Below, piece after piece: positions 33,477 to 42,884 of a stretch of DNA of 64,000 nucleotides; the first letter of the stretch is position 1, and each line of letters begins with the position of its first letter. The notes under the pieces were generated by a model that searched no databases, had not been told where the DNA came from, and saw only the letters and a program-made list of their open reading frames with translations. Source of the stretch: Hymenobacter perfusus. GTDB taxonomy: Bacteria > Bacteroidota > Bacteroidia > Cytophagales > Hymenobacteraceae. The stretch spans positions 62,001 through 126,000 of the forward strand of contig NZ_RWIU01000003.1 in NCBI RefSeq assembly GCF_003944765.1, read 5' to 3'. The position numbers and the translations under genes were made by a program.

Positions 33477-33509
33477 TTGCTGGCTGCGCTGGGGTTTTTC
33501 GTAACTTTG
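33477..33509 (+). promoter_or_regulatory. promoter of the hybrid sensor gene (TTG - 22 nt - TAACTTTG)
   Basis: TAACTTTG (33502-33509) is an exact TAnnTTTG -7 match, and TTG (33477-33479) sits 22 nt upstream as the -33 element. Transcription should start near 33515, which argues that the true translation start lies downstream of the TTG at 33511. Confidence 0.65.
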
Positions 33510-33564
33510 GTTGAGAAGTAGCCCACATTCCAGAAGCCGATTCATTTATAACCGACGGAACTGC

Positions 33565-36450
33565 TTGCGTTGTCCTATCTGCCTGAGTCGGGTTCTGGTG
33601 TCGTTGGGCCTGTTGGGTCTGGTCACGATGTGTACGCCCGCCACGCCTCCTCGCCCCATCTACCGCATTGGCTTTTCGCAGAGCGTAAGTTCCGGCGACT
33701 GGCGGCAGGCTATGCTGGCGGGCATGGAGCGGGAGCTGGCGTTTCACCCGGAAATTCAGTTTCTGATGCGCGATGCGCAGAGCAGCAGCCAGCGCCAGCA
33801 GCAGCAGATACATGACCTGCTGCAGGCCGGGGCCGATGTGCTGATTGTGGCCCCCAACGAGGAACAGGCGTTGTCGTCGGCCATTGAGGAGGCTTACCGG
33901 CGCGGCGTACCCGTAATATTGCTGGACCGCCACACCACCTCGCCGCACTACGCGGCCTACGTGGGCGGCGACAATACCGGGGTGGGTGCCGCCGCCGCGC
34001 GCTATGCGGCCCAGCTGCTGCGGCAGCGCGGTCAGATAGTAGAAATTACCGGCTCGTCTTCTTCCGTTACCAAAGAGCGGCACAATGGTTTTGTGCAGAC
34101 GCTGCGGGCCTACCCGCAGATGCGCGTGGTGGGTGCAGTATCCGGCGACTGGGGCACTACCGCATTGCAGCCGGCTCTTACGGAGCTGCTCCGGAACTAC
34201 CCGGAAACCCGGCTGATTTTCGCCCACAGCGACCTGATGGCCCAGGGTGCCTACGAGGTGTGCCGAAAGCTGGGCCGGGAGGATATCCGCATTATTGGGG
34301 TGGATGGGCTGGCGGGTGCGGGCAACGGGCTGGAAATGGTGCAACAGGGCCGGAGCACGGCTTCTTTGTTCTACTCGCCGGGTGGGGAGGAAGCCATTCG
34401 CGTGGCCCTCCGGATTCTGCACCATCAGGCCTACGAGCGGGAAAATATCCTGGGAACCATCGTCATCGACTCCACCAACGCCCTGACCCTGCAGCAGCAG
34501 GCCGCCAAGCTCACCAGCCAGCAGGAAGGCATTGAGCAGCAGCAGCTTCTGCTGCGCACCCTGCAGGCCACCTACGCCAGCCAGCGCACGGTGTTGTATG
34601 GGTTGGTGATTTCCTTGCTGGCGGCGGTAGGGCTGGGGGCCAGCGCCTGGCGCGCTGCCCGCAACAACCGTCGCATCAACCAGCAGCTGGCCCGGCAAAA
34701 CGAAGCCAATGACGCCATCAACCAGGAACTGGTGCGGCAGAACGAAGCCAACGACGTCATTAACCAGGAACTGGTGCGGCAGAACGCGGCCAACGACGTC
34801 ATTAACCAACAGCTTAGCACCCAGAACGAGGAAATCCGGGCCCAGCGCAACCAACTTGCCGAACTGGCCGAGCAGGCCCGCCGCGAAACCGAGGCCAAGC
34901 TGCGGTTCTTCACCAACTTCTCCCACGAGCTGCGTACCCCGCTCACCCTCATTATGGGGCCGGTGGAGGAGATGCTGACCGGCCGCAACAGCACTGCCTT
35001 GCAGCCCACCCACCGCCACGATCTGGGCCTGATCCGGCGTAACACCCAGCGCCTGCTTCAGTTGGTCAATCAGCTGCTGGATTTCCGCAAGATTGAGGTG
35101 GGCAAGATGGCCGTGCAGGCGTACGAGGAAGATGTGGTGGCCTTCGTGCGGGAGCTGGTGGAAACCTTTGAGCCGGCCGCCCGGGTGCAGCAGGTGGGCC
35201 TGACGTTTGTACCGGTGGAGCCTGCGTTACCGGCCTGGGTTGACCGCAACGTGCTGGACAAAGTCTTTTTCAACCTGCTCTCCAACGCCCTCAAATACAC
35301 CCCGCGCGGTGGCCAGATTACCGTGCGCGTGCAGCCCGACGACGAGGGCCGCACTCTGCAGGTGCAGGTAGCGGACACCGGCCGTGGCATCCGGCCCCAG
35401 GACAGCCCGCACATTTTCGAGTGGTTTTACCAGGGCGAGCAGCCGGCTACGGCCAAAGGATCGGGCATGGGGCTGGCCCTGGCGCAGGGGCTGGTGCGGC
35501 TGCATCAGGGCCAGCTTACCTTCAGCAGCCAAGTGGGCCAGGGCAGCACCTTCACCGTGACGCTGCCCCGGGAACTGCCCCGGGAGCTGCGCGCCACCGA
35601 TGCTGCCGCGCCGCTGGCATTTTCTCTGGACGAGCCCCTGGTAGTGCCAGCCGGCGATGCCGAAGGCCCGGTTTCGGAAGCGGAGGCATTGGTGCTGGTG
35701 ATTGAAGACAATGCCGATGTGAATGAGTTTGTGGCCCGCAAGTTGCGCCCCCATTTCCGGGTGCAGTCGGCCACGGATGGCAAGACGGGCCTGCAGCTGG
35801 CCCTGGAGCTGATTCCGGACCTGATAGTGTGCGACGTGATGATGCCCGGCCTGAGCGGGCTGGAAGTGGTGGCCCGCCTCCGCGCCGACTGGCGCACCTC
35901 GCACGTGCCGGTGATACTGCTCACGGCCCGTAACGCCCCCGAGCAGCAGGTGGAAGGCGTGCAGGCCGGCGCCGATGTGTACCTGACCAAGCCCTTCAAC
36001 CCGGCCTTCCTGCTGGAAAGCGTCCGTACCCTGCTGGCTAACCGGGCCCGGCAGCGCGAGCACCTCAGCCGGCAGTTGGTCGCCACTACCGAAACGCCCG
36101 CCGCCCCCAACCCCGATCAGGCCTTCATTCAGGCCCTCACTGCCCAGGTAGAAACCGACCTCACCCGCACCGACCTGACGGTGGAGGAGCTGGCGCACGC
36201 GCTGGGTTTCTCGCGCATGCAGCTCTACCGAAAGGTGAAAGCCGTGCTCGGCACCAGCATCACCGACTTTATCCAGAGCGTGCGGCTGCAGAAGGCCTGC
36301 GAGCTGCTGCGCGACGAAACACTCAGTGTAACGGCCGTGGCCTACGAGGTAGGCTACGCCTCGCACTCCTACTTCTCCAACAGCTTCAAGGCGCGTTATG
36401 GGCTGGCTCCTTCGGAGTTCCGGGCCCGCCATCAGGCCGGGGTCAGTTGA
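33565..36450 (+). CDS. hybrid sensor: periplasmic sugar-binding, histidine kinase, receiver and AraC domains
   Basis: About 961 residues. After an N-terminal hydrophobic signal (VLVSLGLLGLVTM), residues ~25-310 form a periplasmic substrate-binding (LacI/RbsB-like) domain (DVLIVAPNEEQALSSAIEEA; VGGDNTGVGAAAARY; IIGVDGLAGAGNGLEMVQQG). A membrane helix follows (TVLYGLVISLLAAVGLGASA), then a 56-residue repeat linker, HisKA with FFTNFSHELRTPLTLI (phospho-His), HATPase (NVLDKVFFNLLSNALKYTP), a receiver with Asp in IVCDVMMPG, and a C-terminal AraC HTH (VEELAHALGFSRMQLYRKVK). It is a one-protein version of sensing plus transcription control, most likely of the genes that follow. The start is uncertain: 33565 (TTG) or 33511 (TTG); the latter overlaps the promoter. 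Confidence 0.92.
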   Translation: MRCPICLSRVLVSLGLLGLVTMCTPATPPRPIYRIGFSQSVSSGDWRQAMLAGMERELAFHPEIQFLMRDAQSSSQRQQQQIHDLLQAGADVLIVAPNEEQALSSAIEEAYRRGVPVILLDRHTTSPHYAAYVGGDNTGVGAAAARYAAQLLRQRGQIVEITGSSSSVTKERHNGFVQTLRAYPQMRVVGAVSGDWGTTALQPALTELLRNYPETRLIFAHSDLMAQGAYEVCRKLGREDIRIIGVDGLAGAGNGLEMVQQGRSTASLFYSPGGEEAIRVALRILHHQAYERENILGTIVIDSTNALTLQQQAAKLTSQQEGIEQQQLLLRTLQATYASQRTVLYGLVISLLAAVGLGASAWRAARNNRRINQQLARQNEANDAINQELVRQNEANDVINQELVRQNAANDVINQQLSTQNEEIRAQRNQLAELAEQARRETEAKLRFFTNFSHELRTPLTLIMGPVEEMLTGRNSTALQPTHRHDLGLIRRNTQRLLQLVNQLLDFRKIEVGKMAVQAYEEDVVAFVRELVETFEPAARVQQVGLTFVPVEPALPAWVDRNVLDKVFFNLLSNALKYTPRGGQITVRVQPDDEGRTLQVQVADTGRGIRPQDSPHIFEWFYQGEQPATAKGSGMGLALAQGLVRLHQGQLTFSSQVGQGSTFTVTLPRELPRELRATDAAAPLAFSLDEPLVVPAGDAEGPVSEAEALVLVIEDNADVNEFVARKLRPHFRVQSATDGKTGLQLALELIPDLIVCDVMMPGLSGLEVVARLRADWRTSHVPVILLTARNAPEQQVEGVQAGADVYLTKPFNPAFLLESVRTLLANRARQREHLSRQLVATTETPAAPNPDQAFIQALTAQVETDLTRTDLTVEELAHALGFSRMQLYRKVKAVLGTSITDFIQSVRLQKACELLRDETLSVTAVAYEVGYASHSYFSNSFKARYGLAPSEFRARHQAGVS
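34675..34842 (+). repeat. four in-frame 42-bp repeats encoding a 14-residue coiled-coil unit
   Basis: Each unit encodes a variant of INQELVRQNEANDV (units: INQQLARQNEANDA, INQELVRQNEANDV, INQELVRQNAANDV, INQQLSTQNEEIRA). The unit is exactly two heptads, so copy-number change would keep the coiled-coil phase between membrane helix and kinase. Confidence 0.9.
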
Positions 36451-36653
36451 AGTAATTGTGCATCAACGGCTTGTACTGGCGGTAAAAAGTTAACACATTG
36501 GCATTTGTTTTTATTAGCAAGTGCCTTTATGTCAGGTATTTATATATTTATTTCATATTGAACACCACCTGCACGATTTGAGCATAAGCCGGGAAGCTGA
36601 ACCCTGAATCTTTACAAGGTCATCGTATCTACCTTCCCACCCTTCCTGCTCCT

Positions 36654-37538
36654 ATGACTTCCCGTCGTGCCTTTGTGAAGTCCGCCGCCCTGCTTTCGGC
36701 AGGCGTACTGGCGGCCCCGGCCTTGCTGGCCAAATCCCCTTCTACTATTGGGTTGCAGCTGTATACCGTGCGTGATGCCATGCAGCAGGACCCGGCTGGC
36801 ACACTGGCCCGGTTGGCTAAGCTGGGCTACAACTCTGTGGAAGGCGCCACCTACACCGGCAACCAGAAGTTCTATGGTATGGAGCCCGCTGCTTTTGCCA
36901 AGGTGCTGAAGCAGAACGGCCTCATCATGCCCAGCAGCCACTACCTCCTCGGCGAGCAGGAAAACAACGGACAGGCTACACAGGGCACCATACTCCATGG
37001 CTGGGACAAAGCTGTGGATGATGCCGCCCAGGTGGGCATCAAGTATATGGTGTGCGCTTACTTACTGGAAGGAGAGCGGGGCAACCTCGACCACTACAAG
37101 CTGCTGGCCGAGCGCCTGAATAAGGCCGGGGAGCGGTGCAAAAAGGCGGGCATTCAGATGGCCTACCACAACCACGACTTCGAGTTTGCGGCCCAGAACG
37201 GTAAGCTGCCCTACGACGTGCTGCTCAAGGAAACTGATAAAAACCTGGTGCAGATGGAGCTGGACCTGTACTGGGCCACCAAAGCCGGCCACGATCCGGT
37301 AGAACTGTTCAAGAAGAACCCCGGCCGCTTTCCGCTCTGGCACGTGAAGGACATGGACAAAACGCCCCAGCATGGCTTCACGGAAGTGGGCAACGGCAGC
37401 ATCGACTTCAAGCGCATTTTCGCTCAGGCCAAAGTAGCTGGCATGAAGTACTTCTTCGTGGAACAGGACCAGACGCCCGGTTCGCCCTTCGATAGCATTC
37501 AGCAAAGCATTACCCACATCAAGCGCAACCTGGTGTAG
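36654..37538 (+). CDS. sugar phosphate isomerase/epimerase-type protein with Tat-like signal
   Basis: The 294-residue TIM-barrel protein is of the AP-endonuclease-2/xylose-isomerase-like superfamily. The N-terminus TSRRAFVKSAALLSAGVLAAP is a twin-arginine (RR) export signal. Barrel segments: IGLQLYTVRDAMQQDPAG, GIQMAYHNHDFEFAA, VQMELDLYWATKAGHDP, FPLWHVKDMD (metal-binding Asp/Glu/His set). Exported relatives in 3-keto-sugar loci cleave or isomerise oxidised glycosides. It is the first of a run of plus-strand genes; the ATG lies in the AT-rich 36451-36653 spacer, which probably holds the promoter (no single clear -7). Confidence 0.85.
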   Translation: MTSRRAFVKSAALLSAGVLAAPALLAKSPSTIGLQLYTVRDAMQQDPAGTLARLAKLGYNSVEGATYTGNQKFYGMEPAAFAKVLKQNGLIMPSSHYLLGEQENNGQATQGTILHGWDKAVDDAAQVGIKYMVCAYLLEGERGNLDHYKLLAERLNKAGERCKKAGIQMAYHNHDFEFAAQNGKLPYDVLLKETDKNLVQMELDLYWATKAGHDPVELFKKNPGRFPLWHVKDMDKTPQHGFTEVGNGSIDFKRIFAQAKVAGMKYFFVEQDQTPGSPFDSIQQSITHIKRNLV

Positions 37539-37579
37539 CCGGCTGCCATTCGCTTCCCACTCTTCCCACCCATTCTCTT

Positions 37580-39256
37580 ATGGAAAAGAATACCTATGAT
37601 GCCATTGTCATCGGTTCCGGCATTTCGGGCGGCATGGCTGCCAAAGAGCTGACCGAAAAGGGCCTGAAAACCATCATGCTGGAGCGGGGCCGCAACGTAG
37701 AGCACATCAAAGACTACGTGAATGCCAACAAGAACCCTTGGGAGTTTCCGCACCGGGGCGGCCGTACCGAGCAGATGATCAAGGACTACCCGGTATTGAG
37801 CCGGGATTATACCCTGAATGAGAGCAACCTGGATTTCTGGGTGAAGGAAAAGGAAAGCCCCTACGTGGAGGTAAAGCCCTTCGACTGGTTCCGGGGCTAC
37901 CAAGTGGGAGGCCGCTCCCTGATGTGGGGCCGCCAGAGCTACCGTTGGAGCGAGTACGATTTTGAGGCCAACGCCAAGGACGGCATTGCCGTGGACTGGC
38001 CTATCCGCTACAAAGACCTGGCGCCCTGGTACAGCCGCGTGGAGAAGTTTGCGGGTATCAGCGGCAACCGGGACGGCCTGCCCCAGCTACCGGACGGCGA
38101 CTTTATGCCGCCCATGGAAATGAACTGCGTGGAAAAGGACGTGGCTGCCCGCATCCGCAAGAACTTCAAGGACCGCCACATGGTGATTGGGCGCACGGCC
38201 AACATCACCAAGCCCCACAACAACCGCGTAAACTGCCAGTACCGCAACAAGTGCTGGCTGGGCTGCCCGTTCGGGGCCTATTACAGCACGCAGTCGGCCT
38301 CCCTGCCGGCCGCCGTGGCCACCGGAAACCTTACGCTGCGGCCGTTTTCCATCGTCACCAAAATCCTTTACGACAAGGATACCAAGCGGGCCAAGGGCGT
38401 GGAAGTGCTGGACGCGGAAACCAACCAGACCTACGAGTACTTCGCCAAAATCATCTTCCTGAACGCCTCCACCCTGAACTCGGCCTGGGTACTGATGAAC
38501 TCGGCTACCGACGTGTGGCCCGAGGGGCTGGGCAGCAGCAGCGGGGAACTGGGCCACAACCTGATGGACCACCACTTCCGGGCGGGGGCCCACGGCGAAA
38601 TGCCCGGCTACGAGGACAAATACACCTACGGCCGCCGCGCCAATGGCATTTACGTGCCGCGCTACCGCAACCTGTTCGGGGATAAGCGCGACTACATCCG
38701 GGGCTTTGGCTACCAGGGCGGGGCTGGCCGGGAAGGCTGGGGCCGCGACGTGGCCGAGCTCAGCATCGGCGGCGACTTCAAGGATGCCCTCACCGAGCCC
38801 GGCAACTGGACGATGGGCCTCACCGGCTTTGGCGAAACCCTGCCTTACCACGACAACCGTGCCTTCCTCGACAAAACCAAAAAGGACAAGTGGGGTCTGC
38901 CGGTGCTGGCTATTGATGCCACCATCCGGGAAAACGAGCAGAAAATGCGCATCGATATGATGCAGGACGCTCAGGAAATGCTGGAAAAAGCGGGTCTCAA
39001 GAACGTGAGCACCTACAACGGCGGTTACAACCTGGGCGGCGGCATTCATGAAATGGGCACCGCCCGCATGGGCCGCGATCCGAAAACCTCGGTGCTCAAC
39101 CAGCACAATCAGGTGTGGGACGCTCCCAACGTGTATGTAACCGACGGGGCCTGTATGACTTCAGCTGCCTGCCAGAACCCCTCGCTCACCTACATGGCCC
39201 TCACGGCCCGCGCCGTAGACCATGCCGTGAGCGAGCTGAAAAAACAGAACGTTTAA
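37580..39256 (+). CDS. GMC-family oxidoreductase (glucoside/sugar 3-dehydrogenase-like large subunit)
   Basis: The 558-residue flavoenzyme opens with the FAD-binding IVIGSGISGGMAAKEL (GxGxxG) and LERGRN (acidic strand). Other features are YQVGGRSLMWGRQSYRW, NRVNCQYRNKCWLGCPFGAYYS (a Cys-rich segment typical of this branch), and the C-terminal GGGIHEMGTARMG with the catalytic His, then NVYVTDGACMTSAACQNPSLT. Such subunits with a subunit-3 partner oxidise sugar hydroxyls, e.g. to 3-keto sugars. Starts 41 nt after the upstream gene and is followed 9 nt later by its partner. Confidence 0.93.
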   Translation: MEKNTYDAIVIGSGISGGMAAKELTEKGLKTIMLERGRNVEHIKDYVNANKNPWEFPHRGGRTEQMIKDYPVLSRDYTLNESNLDFWVKEKESPYVEVKPFDWFRGYQVGGRSLMWGRQSYRWSEYDFEANAKDGIAVDWPIRYKDLAPWYSRVEKFAGISGNRDGLPQLPDGDFMPPMEMNCVEKDVAARIRKNFKDRHMVIGRTANITKPHNNRVNCQYRNKCWLGCPFGAYYSTQSASLPAAVATGNLTLRPFSIVTKILYDKDTKRAKGVEVLDAETNQTYEYFAKIIFLNASTLNSAWVLMNSATDVWPEGLGSSSGELGHNLMDHHFRAGAHGEMPGYEDKYTYGRRANGIYVPRYRNLFGDKRDYIRGFGYQGGAGREGWGRDVAELSIGGDFKDALTEPGNWTMGLTGFGETLPYHDNRAFLDKTKKDKWGLPVLAIDATIRENEQKMRIDMMQDAQEMLEKAGLKNVSTYNGGYNLGGGIHEMGTARMGRDPKTSVLNQHNQVWDAPNVYVTDGACMTSAACQNPSLTYMALTARAVDHAVSELKKQNV

Positions 39257-39265
39257 TTCCTTTCG

Positions 39266-39886
39266 ATGATGATGAACCGACGTGATGCCCTGGCCCGCGT
39301 AGCTCTGCTGATGGGCGGAGCCGTTATCGGGGGCGACTATTTCCTGAGCAGCTGCTCTTCGCCCAGCGAGGAAAAAACTAAGGCCAAAGCTCCGCAATCT
39401 GCCGCCGCTCCCAAAGAGCTGCCGGCCGTGCTCAATGCTGAGCAAATAGCCTACCTGAACGAAGTGGGCGACACCATTTTACCCACCACAAAGTCGCCGG
39501 GGGCTAAGGCGGCCGATGTGGGCGGCTTCATGGCCGTGATGGTGCGCGACTGTTACAAGCCCGCTGACCAGCAGATTTTCAAGCAGGGCCTGACCAAGCT
39601 GGAAGCCGCTGCCAATCAGCAGTACAAAAAGGGCTTCCTGGCCCTCGATGCCACCCAGCGCACCAACCTACTGACGGCCCTGGACGCGGAGCAGAAAAAC
39701 TACGCCAAAACCAAAACGCCGGAGCAGCCCAACCATTACTTCCGCATGATGAAGGAACTCACGCTGCTGGGATACTTCACCTCCGAAGTGGGCGCCACCA
39801 AAGCCCTGCGCTACTTGCCCGTTCCCGGCAAGTACGACGGCTGCGTGCCCTACAAAAAAGGTGACCGGGCCTGGGCTACTACCTGA
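39266..39886 (+). CDS. gluconate 2-dehydrogenase subunit 3-like protein
   Basis: The 206-residue small subunit of GMC-type membrane dehydrogenases. The N-terminus MMNRRDALARVALLMGG has a twin-arginine pair, and LSSC (~30) could be a lipobox. The conserved segment LNEVGDTILPTTKSPGAKAADVGGFMAVMVRD matches the subunit-3 domain. It folds on or escorts the catalytic subunit through the Tat system. Three consecutive ATGs start it at 39266. It ends near a family A repeat (39904-40050). Confidence 0.9.
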   Translation: MMMNRRDALARVALLMGGAVIGGDYFLSSCSSPSEEKTKAKAPQSAAAPKELPAVLNAEQIAYLNEVGDTILPTTKSPGAKAADVGGFMAVMVRDCYKPADQQIFKQGLTKLEAAANQQYKKGFLALDATQRTNLLTALDAEQKNYAKTKTPEQPNHYFRMMKELTLLGYFTSEVGATKALRYLPVPGKYDGCVPYKKGDRAWATT

Positions 39887-39903
39887 TTCCTCAGAAACCA
39901 GAA

Positions 39904-40050
39904 CGTCATGCTGAGCTTGTCGAAGCATCTCGCGTGCTGACGTTGTGGTAGTAACCCAATCGAAGTGGTAGAGATGCTTCGACTCCGCTCAGCATGACAG
40001 GTACCATTACAACGTCATTCCGAGATTCCTCGGCAAGCTCGGAATGACGT
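39904..40050. repeat. dispersed palindromic repeat, family A (both sub-types)
   Basis: CGTCATGCTGAGCTTGTCG...GAAGCATCTC is mirrored by GAGATGCTTCGAC...GCTCAGCATGAC. A second short hairpin follows: CGTCATTCCGAG-ATTCCTCGGCAAG-CTCGGAATGACG. So two sub-types (TGCTGAGC and TTCCGAG) sit side by side. It fills the gap before the Gfo/Idh gene. Confidence 0.85.
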
Positions 40051-40076
40051 GTTGTTAAAATCAAACCAGCAACTAA

Positions 40077-41252
40077 ATGAAATTACGACTGGGCATGATT
40101 GGCGGCGGGCAGGGCGCGTTCATTGGGGCGGTGCACCGCATGGCCGCCGCCCTGGATGGCCTTTATGAGCTGACGGCCGGTGCGTTCAGCAGCAACCCCG
40201 AAACATCCCGGGCCACCGGGCAGGAGCTGGGTCTGGCTCCGGAACGAGTGTACGGCTCGTATCAGGAACTCATTGAGCAGGAAGCCCAACGCCCGGCGGA
40301 TGAGCGGGTGCAGGTTATCAGCATCGTGACGCCTAACCACCTGCACTTTGCGCCGGCCAAACTGGCGCTGGAAAGTGGGTTTGATGTGGTACTGGACAAG
40401 CCGATGACGTTTTCCCTGGCTGAAGCTAAGGAGCTGCAGAAAGTGGTAGCAGCCACCGGCCGCCGGCTTTGCCTGACGCATACCTACACCGGCTACCCCA
40501 TGCTCAAGGAAGCCCGGCAACTGGTAGCCTCCGGGGCGCTGGGCATCATCCGGAAAGTGTACGTGGAGTACCCCCAGGGCTGGCTGAGTTCCTTCGAGGA
40601 AGGCGGCAACAACAAGCAGGCCGCCTGGCGCACCGACCCCGCCCGCAGCGGCGTGGCCGGGGCTATGGGCGACATCGGTACCCACGCCTTCAACCTGCTG
40701 GAGTACGTGAGCGGCCTGCACGTCACCCAGCTCTGCGCCGACATCAACACAGTAGTACCCGGCCGCCAGCTCGACGACGACGGGGCTGTGCTGCTGCGCC
40801 TCACGGGTGGGGCCAGCGGTGTGCTGGTAGCTACCCAGGTGGCCGCCGGCGAGGAAAACAACGTGCGCCTGCGCATCTACGGCGAGAAAGGCGGCCTCGA
40901 CTGGCAGCAGGCCGATGCCAACACCTTGCTGGTGAAGTGGCTGGACCGACCCACCGAAATCCGGCGGACGGGCGCGGGCTACCTCAGCGCTGCCGCCCGC
41001 CACAACAGCCGTATTCCGGCCGGCCACCCCGAGGGCTACCTCGAAGCCTTTGCCAACCTCTACCGCAACTTCGCCCTGACCCTGCTGGCCGACCAAACCG
41101 GCCAACCTGCCCCAGCCGAAGCCCACGACTACCCCGGCATTGAGCATGGCGTGCGGGGTATGGCCTTCATCGAAACCGTCATTGCCTCAGGCCGCTCCGC
41201 ACAGAAGTGGACGGATTTTCCGGCTGTCGAGAGCTTAGAGCGAAGACCTTAG
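40077..41252 (+). CDS. Gfo/Idh/MocA family oxidoreductase
   Basis: The 391-residue protein starts with the NAD(P)-binding RLGMIGGGQGAFIGAVHRM. VISIVTPNHLHFAPAKLAL and GFDVVLDKPMTFSLAEAKEL (the DKP form of the EKP motif) follow, then the C-terminal GAMGDIGTHAFNLLEYVSG with the substrate-binding His. No signal peptide, so it acts in the cytoplasm. In 3-keto glycoside loci such enzymes oxidise or reduce the sugar at C3. It is followed by the second isomerase-type gene (67 nt later). Confidence 0.93.
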   Translation: MKLRLGMIGGGQGAFIGAVHRMAAALDGLYELTAGAFSSNPETSRATGQELGLAPERVYGSYQELIEQEAQRPADERVQVISIVTPNHLHFAPAKLALESGFDVVLDKPMTFSLAEAKELQKVVAATGRRLCLTHTYTGYPMLKEARQLVASGALGIIRKVYVEYPQGWLSSFEEGGNNKQAAWRTDPARSGVAGAMGDIGTHAFNLLEYVSGLHVTQLCADINTVVPGRQLDDDGAVLLRLTGGASGVLVATQVAAGEENNVRLRIYGEKGGLDWQQADANTLLVKWLDRPTEIRRTGAGYLSAAARHNSRIPAGHPEGYLEAFANLYRNFALTLLADQTGQPAPAEAHDYPGIEHGVRGMAFIETVIASGRSAQKWTDFPAVESLERRP

Positions 41253-41319
41253 AATTTAGATTCTACTACATGCAATCGAAAAGGCCTAAGCTCTACGTTC
41301 TCTGCCCTAAGCTCTCAAA

Positions 41320-42372
41320 ATGAAAACTATCAAAGGCCCCGGCATCTTTCTGGCCCAGTTTATCGGCGACCAGGCCCCATTTAACAGCCTCGCCAACATC
41401 TGCGAATGGGCGGCGGGCCTGGGGTATAAGGGCGTGCAGATCCCGACCCTGGACAGCCGCTTTATCGACCTGAAGCTGGCCGCGGAAAGCCAGACCTACG
41501 CCGACAAGCTGCGCGGTACGGTGCAGGCGGCCGGTCTGGAAATCACCGAGCTGTCTACCCATTTGCAGGGGCAGCTGGTGGCCGTGAACCCCGTGTATGA
41601 CCAGTTGTTCGACGGCTTTGCCCCCGAGGCAGTGCGCGGCAACCCCGCCGCCCGGCAGCAGTGGGCGGTGCAGCAGCTCAAGTATGCCGCCCAGGCCTCG
41701 CAGCGGCTGGGGCTGACGGCCCACGCCACGTTCAGCGGGGCGCTGCTCTGGCCCTACGTGTACCCCTGGCCCCAGCGCCCGGCGGGCCTCGTGGAAACCG
41801 GTTTTGAGGAGTTGGCCCGCCGCTGGCGGCCCATTCTGGACGTGTTTGACGAGTGCGGCGTGGATGTGTGCTACGAAATTCACCCCGGCGAGGACCTGCA
41901 CGATGGCGTGAGCTACGAGCAGTTTCTGGCGAAAGTAGACCACCATCCGCGCGCCTGCCTGCTCTACGATCCTTCCCACTTCGTGCTGCAGTGCCTGGAT
42001 TACCTGGCGTATATCGACATCTACCACGAACGAATCCGGGCCTTTCACGTGAAGGACGCCGAGTTCAACCCTACGGGCCGTCAGGGGGTGTACGGGGGCT
42101 ACCAGAACTGGGTAGACCGTGCTGGCCGCTTCCGCTCGTTGGGGGATGGGCAGGTCGATTTCAAAGCCATTTTCAGTAAGCTCACCCAGTACGATTACCC
42201 CGGCTGGGCCGTGCTGGAGTGGGAATGTGCCCTCAAACACCCCGAAGACGGAGCCCGCGAAGGCGCCGCTTTTATCCAGAGCCACCTCATCCGCGTTACC
42301 GACAAAGCCTTCGACGACTTCGCCGCTTCCGGCATCGACGCGGCCCGCAACAAAAGCCTGCTTGGCCTCTAA
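41320..42372 (+). CDS. cytoplasmic sugar phosphate isomerase/epimerase-type protein
   Basis: The 350-residue TIM-barrel protein has no signal peptide (MKTIKGPGIFLAQFIGDQAP). Barrel metal-site segments are visible: VDVCYEIHPGEDLHDG (Glu), ACLLYDPSHFVLQ (Asp/His), RAFHVKDAEFNPTGRQGVYGG (His, Asp) and PGWAVLEWECAL (Glu). Members of this branch carry out isomerisation or carbohydrate lyase steps on keto-sugars. It lies between the Gfo/Idh gene and the cytochrome gene, in the same direction, so all probably belong to one transcript. Confidence 0.9.
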   Translation: MKTIKGPGIFLAQFIGDQAPFNSLANICEWAAGLGYKGVQIPTLDSRFIDLKLAAESQTYADKLRGTVQAAGLEITELSTHLQGQLVAVNPVYDQLFDGFAPEAVRGNPAARQQWAVQQLKYAAQASQRLGLTAHATFSGALLWPYVYPWPQRPAGLVETGFEELARRWRPILDVFDECGVDVCYEIHPGEDLHDGVSYEQFLAKVDHHPRACLLYDPSHFVLQCLDYLAYIDIYHERIRAFHVKDAEFNPTGRQGVYGGYQNWVDRAGRFRSLGDGQVDFKAIFSKLTQYDYPGWAVLEWECALKHPEDGAREGAAFIQSHLIRVTDKAFDDFAASGIDAARNKSLLGL

Positions 42373-42388
42373 CCCTACCGCCTTTCCT

Positions 42389-42859
42389 ATGAAAAACGCC
42401 CTCCTGCTCCTGACCCTTTGCGCTGGCCTGACCTCCTGCGGCTCCGAATCCGACAAGCCTGCCGCCAAGGAATCCTACACCCTCGCCGACGAAGCCGAAA
42501 CCGCCCAGGACAGCACCACCAGCGCCAACCTCAGCGCCGTGGCCCGCCAGCCCCAGGTAGATACCAACGCCACCAAAATCGGTACGACGCCCACCGGTAC
42601 GCCGGCCGCCTCGGGGGCCAAGCTCATTGCCGGCTCCGACTGCGCCAGCTGCCACCGAGAGGCCGAGAAGCTGCTGGGCCCGTCCTACAAGGACATTGCC
42701 GCCAAGTACCCCGCCAACGCGGCCAACGTAACCATGCTGGCCAAGAAAATCATCAGCGGCGGCAGCGGCAACTGGGGCGAGGTAGCCATGACGCCCCACC
42801 CCGGCCTCTCCCAGAAAGACGCCGAGGAAATGACCCGCTACATCCTCAGCCTGAAATAG
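42389..42859 (+). CDS. c-type cytochrome lipoprotein
   Basis: The 156-residue protein has a lipoprotein signal (MKNALLLLTLCAGLTSCGSE; lipobox LTSC, Cys at ~17), a ~55-residue Ser/Thr/Ala linker, and one c-type haem domain with CASCH and the axial Met in VAMTPHPGLS. It is a periplasmic-facing electron carrier, the natural acceptor for the GMC dehydrogenase. The family ends EEMTRYILSLK as here. A frame open upstream to 42119 overlaps the previous gene and is not used; the ATG starts 14 nt after that gene's stop. Confidence 0.92.
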   Translation: MKNALLLLTLCAGLTSCGSESDKPAAKESYTLADEAETAQDSTTSANLSAVARQPQVDTNATKIGTTPTGTPAASGAKLIAGSDCASCHREAEKLLGPSYKDIAAKYPANAANVTMLAKKIISGGSGNWGEVAMTPHPGLSQKDAEEMTRYILSLK

Positions 42860-42884
42860 AAGCTGAATCGGTACAAAACAAGAA

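Noticed and set aside
34675-34842. Regular 42-bp repeats considered as a CRISPR-like array
   Set aside because: The units are adjacent, with no spacers, and are translated in frame as a coiled coil.
33325-35019. Long open frame on the minus strand opposite the hybrid sensor (over 560 codons)
   Set aside because: Composition is a mirror of the sensor's high-GC codons, without domains, and it crosses the sensor promoter and coiled-coil repeat.
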